Shown here piece after piece: positions 5,611 through 10,563 of a DNA stretch of 10,563 nt. Under the pieces are notes generated by a model. It saw nothing but the letters and a program-made list of their open reading frames with translations, made no database searches and was not told the origin of the DNA. Position 1 is the first letter of the stretch; the number at the start of each line of letters is the position of its first letter. The translations under genes and the position numbers were made by a program. This DNA comes from Chloroflexota bacterium (GTDB lineage: Bacteria > Chloroflexota > Limnocylindria > Limnocylindrales > CSP1-4): positions 1-10,563 of the forward strand of contig JAJYGO010000274.1 in the NCBI GenBank assembly GCA_021785115.1, in the 5' to 3' direction.

Positions 5611-6731
5611 GCGAGGTCGGCCGGCGACGGGGCGGCCGGGAGCTCGGGCGACGTCGCGAGCACGGGCGGCACGATCAGCGGCTCGTCCGGCACGGACCGC
5701 CGATCGCCGGGGCCCGCCCCGTGCCCGGGATCGCCCGGCGCCCCCGGCGTCCAGTGGGGCGCGGATTCGGGCGGCGTGAACCGCGCCACCCTGGAGATCA
5801 GCCGGCGGATCCGGAGCCCCTCGAGCGGCCCGAGCGCGTAGAGCGGCATCGGCTGGAGCCAGACCGCCGACCCGAGCGAAACGGCGTCGGCGCCCGCCCA
5901 GAAGTACTCGCGGCAGTCGTCGAAGTCGCGGATGCCGCCGTTGGCGATGATCGGGAGGCGGAACCCCGCGTCGCGCAGCTCGGCCACGACCCGCAGGCCG
6001 ATCGGCTTGATCGCCCGGCCGCTGACCGCCCCGTAGCGGTTCCGCAGGTACGGCTCGCCGGTGTCCGGGTCGAGGCGCAGGCCCTTGACGGTGTTGATCG
6101 CCGTGATCGCGGCGCAGCCGTACGTCGCCGCCATCCGCGCCTGCCACCGGTAGTCCTCGTCGGGGCTGACCTTGAGGATCACCGGGTGGCGGCTCCGGGG
6201 GACGGCGCGGCGGAGCGCCTCCTCGAGGATGGTGTTGAACGGGAAGTTGACGTTGTGGCACGAGGCGTTGAGCTCGACGGCGGCGATCTCGCCCGGCCGG
6301 GCCCGCTCGTTGACCGTCTCGATCAGCTGCTCCACCTCGTCGGCGCTGAAGCCGCCCACGCTGACGATCCGGTTGAGGCCCGACGTGCGCGGGAAGTACT
6401 CCTCGAAGTAGCGGGCCAGCCCGATGTTGGACCAGCCGAACGCGTTCAGCCAGCCGGCGTCGACCTTGTGGAGCGCCCTGCCGTACAGCCGGAGCATCTC
6501 GGGGAACTCGCCGAGGGTCCAGTCCTCCTTGAGCGTGAAGTGCCCCGCCCGCGGCTCCAGGGTGAGCGTCCGGGTGGTGACGGCCCCGAAGCGCTCGAGG
6601 GGCACCCACTGGGCGATGGGGGAGAGGCCGTACAGGATCAGCCGGTTCTTCGAGGCGCCGTAGCCGAGCAGGCTCGCGGAGGTGACGAGCCGATTGCGGA
6701 GCTTGATCCCGTTGAGGTCGATGGCGCTCAT
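5607..6731 (-). CDS. Dihydroorotate dehydrogenase family flavoprotein (class-1-like)
   Basis: Predicted cytosolic FMN-binding TIM-barrel oxidoreductase; the family oxidises dihydroorotate or reduces pyrimidines. It has 374 residues. Motifs are TTRTLTLEPRAG (52-63), NAFGWSN (96-102, like NSMGLPN), ELNASCHN (153-160) with Cys158 where class 1 enzymes have their base (class 2 has Ser), Lys187 in ILKVSP, AINTVKG (211-217), SGRAIKPIGLRVV (237-249), and the phosphate-binding ANGGI and SLGSA segments. Deviations are His for Pro in the SCPN motif, a long N-terminal insert (28-48 and 64-95), and a Pro/Gly/Ala-rich tail (about 319-374) beyond the barrel. No N-terminal membrane helix is seen, against class 2. 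It lies 19 bp downstream of the GNAT gene and overlaps the asparaginase-like gene by 4 bp. No pyrimidine biosynthesis genes are adjacent, so PyrD identity is not assumed; a dihydropyrimidine dehydrogenase-like role is possible. Confidence 0.85.
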   Translation of the reverse strand: MSAIDLNGIKLRNRLVTSASLLGYGASKNRLILYGLSPIAQWVPLERFGAVTTRTLTLEPRAGHFTLKEDWTLGEFPEMLRLYGRALHKVDAGWLNAFGWSNIGLARYFEEYFPRTSGLNRIVSVGGFSADEVEQLIETVNERARPGEIAAVELNASCHNVNFPFNTILEEALRRAVPRSRHPVILKVSPDEDYRWQARMAATYGCAAITAINTVKGLRLDPDTGEPYLRNRYGAVSGRAIKPIGLRVVAELRDAGFRLPIIANGGIRDFDDCREYFWAGADAVSLGSAVWLQPMPLYALGPLEGLRIRRLISRVARFTPPESAPHWTPGAPGDPGHGAGPGDRRSVPDEPLIVPPVLATSPELPAAPSPADLA

Positions 6732-6739
6732 CGAGCCGA

Positions 6740-6745
6740 AGTATG
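6740..6745 (-). promoter_or_regulatory. Possible internal -10 element of the DHOD-like gene
   Basis: CATACT on the minus strand ends 8 nt before the ATG at 6731, the same distance as TAGCCT before fabD. It lies in the 19-bp gap after the GNAT gene. There is no Shine-Dalgarno sequence, and only a poor -35 candidate (CTGGCG, 17 bp upstream inside the GNAT gene). It could give a leaderless internal transcript; weak. Confidence 0.25.
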
Positions 6746-6750
6746 CCCGC

Positions 6751-7704
6751 TCAGGGCGTGGGCGCCAGCGGTCCCTGGAGGTCGAGCTCGTCGGGCAGCG
6801 GCGTGTAGCCGAGCTTGCGGTTGATCGCGCGCATCGGCGCGTTCCGCTCGTCGTTGCCGGTCTCGAGCGCCTCCAGCCCGTGCTCGACCGCCCAGGCGAT
6901 CGTGGCGCGCTTGAGGGCCGCGGCGATCCCGCGCCCCCGGAAGGCCGGCCGGACCGCTGTCATGTCGTGGTAGGCGACGGTCGTGCTGCCGGGCCGCAGG
7001 ATGAGGTTCGCGTACCCGGCGACCTCGCCGGTGGCCTCGTCCACGGCGAGCATGAAGGCGTCGCGGGGCACGCCCGCGCGGTCCACGTCGCGGTTGATGA
7101 ACGCCTCGAGCGTGCCGGGCTCGACCGGCTCGTCGCTGGTCGGGATGTCCGGGAAGGCCTCCACGGCGACCCGGTGGGCGCCGGCCACCAGGTCGGGCTC
7201 CGCCTCGAGCGTCGTCAGGCGAAGCCCGGCCGGCGGGGTGACGGGCGGCGGCGTGAGGTCGCGGAGCCTGAGCTGCACCATCTTGGAGCGGCCCGTGATG
7301 GTGACGCCGCGATTGGCGAGGAACCGGACGCCGTCCTCCCAGGCCTCGGAGACCTCGGTCTGGAACCCGGTCTTGCCGGCGGCGCGGGCGACCTCGCTGG
7401 TCGCCCGGTAGAGCGCCGTGCCGATGCCCCGCCGGCGGGCGTCCGCGAGCACCCACATGCCCAGCCAGTAGCGCGGGTAGTCGACGCGGTTCATCCAGAT
7501 CCGGCCGGTGCTGCCGGTGCCCAGGGCGCGGCCGTCCTGCTCGGCCAGGAACCGCGTGACCTCGCCCGGGTAGGTGGCGTCCTCCCAGTGGGCCTGCTCG
7601 ATCGACTCCGGGACCTCGGGCGTGACGGCCGTCCGCACCCGGATGTACTCGGCCAGGCCCGCCTCGTCGCCGGGCGCCAGCCGGCGAAGCGTGAAGCCCG
7701 GCAT
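6751..7704 (-). CDS. Tandem-domain GNAT N-acetyltransferase
   Basis: Predicted transfer of an acetyl group from acetyl-CoA to an amine on an unknown acceptor; cytosolic. It has 317 residues forming two GNAT folds. The N-terminal domain (about 3-148) has WLGMWVLADARRRGIGTALY with the R-x-x-G-x-G/A acetyl-CoA loop at 91-96. The C-terminal domain (about 160-315) has AYHDMTAVRPAFRGRGIAAALK, loop at 256-261, and the typical ending NAPMRAINRKLGY (288-300). Both halves keep the cofactor loop, unlike many duplicated GNATs in which one half is degenerate. The architecture resembles mycothiol synthase (MshD), but no mycothiol genes are present, so that name is not used. The ATG at 7704 shares one base with the TGA stop of the ATPase gene; a GTG at 7707 would give a four-base overlap. 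AGGGCGGG upstream may act as ribosome binding site. The coupling suggests the same operon. Confidence 0.88.
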   Translation of the reverse strand: MPGFTLRRLAPGDEAGLAEYIRVRTAVTPEVPESIEQAHWEDATYPGEVTRFLAEQDGRALGTGSTGRIWMNRVDYPRYWLGMWVLADARRRGIGTALYRATSEVARAAGKTGFQTEVSEAWEDGVRFLANRGVTITGRSKMVQLRLRDLTPPPVTPPAGLRLTTLEAEPDLVAGAHRVAVEAFPDIPTSDEPVEPGTLEAFINRDVDRAGVPRDAFMLAVDEATGEVAGYANLILRPGSTTVAYHDMTAVRPAFRGRGIAAALKRATIAWAVEHGLEALETGNDERNAPMRAINRKLGYTPLPDELDLQGPLAPTP

Positions 7705-10563
7705 CACCCGCCCTGGCCGGCGGCGAGGCCGCTGGCGGCGCCCGCCAGCTTGTCGAGCCGCTCGAGGAGCACCGTCGCCCGGAGGTCCTCGAGGATCTGG
7801 CGCCCCTCCGGCAGCACGGCGCGGACGGCGGGCTCGTCCGGGCCCAGCACGGCCGCCATGTCCAGGACCGTCTGGGCCAGCGTCAGCCGGACGCCGAACT
7901 CACGGAACCCGTCCAGCGCGGACCGGTAGAGCTGGACCGCCTCGGCGGGTCGGCCCTCGAGGGCCGCCAGCCCCGCACGGGCGGCGGCCAGCGTGTGGTC
8001 GGGGAGCTTGCCGCGACCGGTCCCGGCGAGGTCGATCCCCCGACGGGCCAGCTCAGGTCGCCCGGCATGGAGTCCGACCCGGGCGATGGCGGTCGCGCTG
8101 AACCAGCCGAGCGGGAGCGCCAGGAGCATCTCGGCATGCTCGACGGCCTCGTCGTGCCGGCCGGCGGCGAGCGCGATGTCCATCAGGCGCCTGAGCGTGT
8201 TGGCCTCGGTCTGGGCGTCGTGCTCGCGGCGCGCCTCGTCCAGAAGGGCGCTGAGGGCCGCCACGTTCGCGCCCCCGCGCCACGGCGTGGCGAGGTCGCG
8301 GCAGAACCGCAGCCAGTCGGCCTCGGGCCGGTCGGGGTCGCCCTCGAGCATGTCGTCCACCCAGCCGGCCACGAGATCCCAGTCGCCCGTCTGGGTGCCC
8401 GCGCCCGCGGCATTGCCGGCGAGGTAGCCGTCGAAGGAGCGGTAGCCGAGCCGCCGGGACAGCTCCAGGGCGTCCCGGATCCGCTCGAGCGCCGCCCGAG
8501 GGTCGGTGCCCACCAGGCTCGAGGACAGGTTGTTGGCCGCCCGCAGCGCCGCCAGGTGCTGGCCGTGCGACCTGGCGTCGAGCAGCGCTCCCTCGAGCAG
8601 GGCGATCCCCTCGCGCGAGCGCCGCAGGAAGCCAAGCGCGGTTCCCTTGGTGACCAGCGCCATCGCGATCACCCCGTCGAGGGCGAGCGGCTCGGCCAGC
8701 TGCAGGGCGCGGTCGGACCAGCTGATCGCCGCGTCGTGCTGCTGCAGCCGGAAGCGGAGGCGACCGACTGATTCCGCGAAGACCGCGGCGGCCTCCGCCC
8801 GGATCCGATCCTCGGCCGCGCCGGCGGCCAGCACCGATCCGACGAGCTCGACGCCCTCCGGCTCGGCGGCATCGGCGACAGCGGCCGCCTCCGCGAGGTG
8901 CCCCTGGACCTGGTAGGCGAGGATCAGCCAGCCCGTCGCCCGCAGGACGCCAACCCGGTCGCCCGTCGCCTCGTGCTGCCGGATGGCCTCCTCCAGCGCC
9001 GTGACCGACGCCTCGTAGCGGGACGCCTCGCTGGCGATGAAGCCGAGGCGCTCCAGGAGCCGGCCCTTGTCGGCCGCGTCCGTGCTGACGTCGGCGGCTT
9101 GGCGGAGCGCGTCGATCGCCTGGCCCAGCGCGCCCAGCCGCTCGGCCCGGTCCGCCGTGGCGACCAGCGCGATCCGCGCCTGCATCGCCAGCGCCGCTCC
9201 CTCGGGCCCCTCGGGGGCAGCCCGGTAGGCGGCCACGAAGTGCGTCGCGACCGCGCCCGCCAGCTCCTCGTCCACGAGGGTCTCGAAGTAGCGGGCGGCG
9301 GTGAGGTGGCGCGCCCGGCGCTCGCGCCTGGACAGGGTCCCGTAGGCGACCTCGCGCACCAGGGCCTGGACGAAGGCGTACTGCCCGCGCGTCGGCGCCC
9401 GCGGGTCCGTCTCGATCGTGAGCAGCTCGCGCCGCACGAGCGAGGCGAGGCGTGGCACCAGGGCCTCGGCCGGCTCCCCGCTCATCGCGGCCAGTGCGGC
9501 GGTCGTGAACGACTGGCCGAGGACGGCCGCGTCCTGGAGCAGCGCGCGGTCCCCCGGCGGCAGGGCGTCCAGGCGGGCCGACACCAGGGCGTGGAGCGTC
9601 GGCGGGACGTCCAGCTCCGCGATCTCTCCCGCCACGGCCAGCCGGTCCCCCTCCTGGACCAGCCTCCCCGAGGCCTGGAGCATCCGCAGCGTCTCCACCG
9701 CGTACAGGGGGATCCCGTCCGCGCGGTCCACGACGTGCTCGACGACGGGCCTGGGGAGGCCGGGCGCGATGCCGGCCAGCAGCTCCCGGACCGCCGCGTC
9801 CGTGAGGGGCTCCAGGCGCATCGAGATCGCGCCCCGGCGGTCCGTGCCCCATCCCGGTCGGCGCTCGAGCAGCTCCGGGCGGGCCAGCGTGAGCACGAAG
9901 ATCGGACTGCTGCGCGCCCAGTCGAGCAGGTGCTCCAGGAAGTCGAGCAGGCCGTCGTCGGACCACTGGAGGTCCTCCACGACCAGCGCCACCGTGCCCT
10001 TCGCGGCCAGACGCTCGAAGAACGTGCGCCAGGCGGCGAACAGCTCCTCGTGGCCGCCGGTCACCGGGTCGCCGACCCCCAGCAGGGCGAGGAGGCGCGG
10101 CGCGATCCACGCCTGCTCGGCGGCGTCGGGCACGTGCTCCGCGAGCATCGCGGCGATCGCCGCCCGCGTCGTCTCGACGTCATCGCCCTCGGCGAGCCCG
10201 GCGCGGCGCCGGATCATCTCGCTCAGCGCCCAGAACGTGACGCCCTCGCCGTACGACGGCGCCCGGCCGCGGTGCCAGTAGACCGTCTCCACGAGCCCGT
10301 CGAGGTACTTCTCCATCTCCCAGGCGAGCCGGCTCTTGCCGATCCCCGCCTGCCCGACCAGCGAGATCAGCCGGGCCCGGCCCTCGCGGCCGGTGGCGTG
10401 GAACTGCTCCTTGAGGAACCGGAGCTCGTCCGCTCGGCCGACGAACGGCGGCTCGAGGACGTCCGGGCGCCGGGCGCCGCCCCGCTCCGCCAGCACCCCC
10501 AGGGCGCGCCAGGCCGGGACGGGGGCCTCCTTGCCCTTCAGGACCTGGGGGCCGGCGGCCTCG
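7704..10563 (-). CDS. AAA-type ATPase/TPR signalling protein, 5' end outside window (probable cyclase fusion)
   Basis: 952 codons are visible and the frame is open to the right edge, so the GTG at 10496 is not taken as the start. The first visible residues contain VLKGKEAPVPAWRAL followed by LEPPFVGR (about 36-43). This linker typically joins a class III adenylate/guanylate cyclase domain to an ATPase module, so a cyclase domain is inferred just outside the window. The ATPase has Walker A GQAGIGKS (about 70-77) and Walker B VALVVEDLQW (about 191-200), in the STAND/MalT-like AAA group. From about residue 450 to the end, Ala/Leu-rich helical pairs such as ASRYEASVTALEEAIRQHE look like TPR repeats for protein or ligand sensing. 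There is no membrane segment in the visible part. Likely role: ATP-dependent sensor controlling cyclic-nucleotide production. It is the first visible gene of the coupled run with the GNAT and metabolic enzymes. The architecture is sure, the signal unknown. Confidence 0.88.
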   Translation of the reverse strand, partial: EAAGPQVLKGKEAPVPAWRALGVLAERGGARRPDVLEPPFVGRADELRFLKEQFHATGREGRARLISLVGQAGIGKSRLAWEMEKYLDGLVETVYWHRGRAPSYGEGVTFWALSEMIRRRAGLAEGDDVETTRAAIAAMLAEHVPDAAEQAWIAPRLLALLGVGDPVTGGHEELFAAWRTFFERLAAKGTVALVVEDLQWSDDGLLDFLEHLLDWARSSPIFVLTLARPELLERRPGWGTDRRGAISMRLEPLTDAAVRELLAGIAPGLPRPVVEHVVDRADGIPLYAVETLRMLQASGRLVQEGDRLAVAGEIAELDVPPTLHALVSARLDALPPGDRALLQDAAVLGQSFTTAALAAMSGEPAEALVPRLASLVRRELLTIETDPRAPTRGQYAFVQALVREVAYGTLSRRERRARHLTAARYFETLVDEELAGAVATHFVAAYRAAPEGPEGAALAMQARIALVATADRAERLGALGQAIDALRQAADVSTDAADKGRLLERLGFIASEASRYEASVTALEEAIRQHEATGDRVGVLRATGWLILAYQVQGHLAEAAAVADAAEPEGVELVGSVLAAGAAEDRIRAEAAAVFAESVGRLRFRLQQHDAAISWSDRALQLAEPLALDGVIAMALVTKGTALGFLRRSREGIALLEGALLDARSHGQHLAALRAANNLSSSLVGTDPRAALERIRDALELSRRLGYRSFDGYLAGNAAGAGTQTGDWDLVAGWVDDMLEGDPDRPEADWLRFCRDLATPWRGGANVAALSALLDEARREHDAQTEANTLRRLMDIALAAGRHDEAVEHAEMLLALPLGWFSATAIARVGLHAGRPELARRGIDLAGTGRGKLPDHTLAAARAGLAALEGRPAEAVQLYRSALDGFREFGVRLTLAQTVLDMAAVLGPDEPAVRAVLPEGRQILEDLRATVLLERLDKLAGAASGLAAGQGG

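Noticed and set aside
5607..5775. Possible frameshift creating the low-complexity tail of the DHOD-like protein
   Set aside because: The frame runs without interruption to a stop that overlaps the next gene start, and no alternative frame continues the barrel; a genuine disordered tail is simpler.
5607..6609. Apparent fusion reading the asparaginase frame upstream through the DHOD-like gene
   Set aside because: The upstream part is a frame shadow of the DHOD-like gene. The family N-terminus and the GTGA overlap place the asparaginase start at 5610.
7952..7965. 14-bp perfect palindrome GGCCCTCGAGGGCC
   Set aside because: It lies inside the TPR coding region and encodes ordinary repeat residues (LEGRP); such palindromes are expected by chance in very GC-rich DNA.

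Overview
This is a very GC-rich window with strong G/C preference at third codon positions and almost no non-coding DNA. It looks like ordinary chromosomal sequence from a high-GC bacterium. The FabD and FabF motif variants and the large cyclase-linked ATPase/TPR protein suggest Chloroflexota (Limnocylindria-like soil or freshwater lineages) or Actinomycetota. This is an impression from motifs only. No RNA genes, CRISPR arrays, insertion sequences or phage genes were seen.

Left part (1-1984, minus strand): fatty-acid synthesis genes. fabD (malonyl-CoA:ACP transacylase) is followed after about 90 bp by fabF (3-oxoacyl-ACP synthase II), which runs off the left edge before its two catalytic histidines. 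The fabG and acpP genes often found between them are absent here.

Middle (1985-3108): a MarR-family regulator is transcribed divergently from fabD. It has a good promoter and ribosome binding site. Its unusual N-terminus is made of eight seven-residue repeats, encoded partly by a nearly perfect 63-bp direct repeat. Its position suggests control of the fab genes, as FabT does in streptococci, but no operator could be identified. Two GC-rich hairpins lie between its end and the convergent M20 gene and probably terminate transcription.

Right part (3109-10563, minus strand): five genes in one direction. Reading with transcription, these are a large AAA-type ATPase/TPR protein (its 5' end, probably a class III nucleotide cyclase domain, is outside the window), a tandem GNAT acetyltransferase, a class-1-like dihydroorotate dehydrogenase family flavoprotein, an L-asparaginase-like amidohydrolase and an M20 metallopeptidase. 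ATPase/GNAT and flavoprotein/asparaginase overlap at their stop and start codons, and GNAT/flavoprotein are 19 bp apart. The first four therefore look like one translationally coupled operon. The M20 gene follows after 72 bp.

No single dramatic new system is evident. The points most worth a second look are the repeat-bearing MarR regulator beside fab genes, the asparaginase homologue with altered substrate-binding positions, the atypical DHOD-like enzyme coupled to it, and the linkage of these enzymes to a signalling ATPase.
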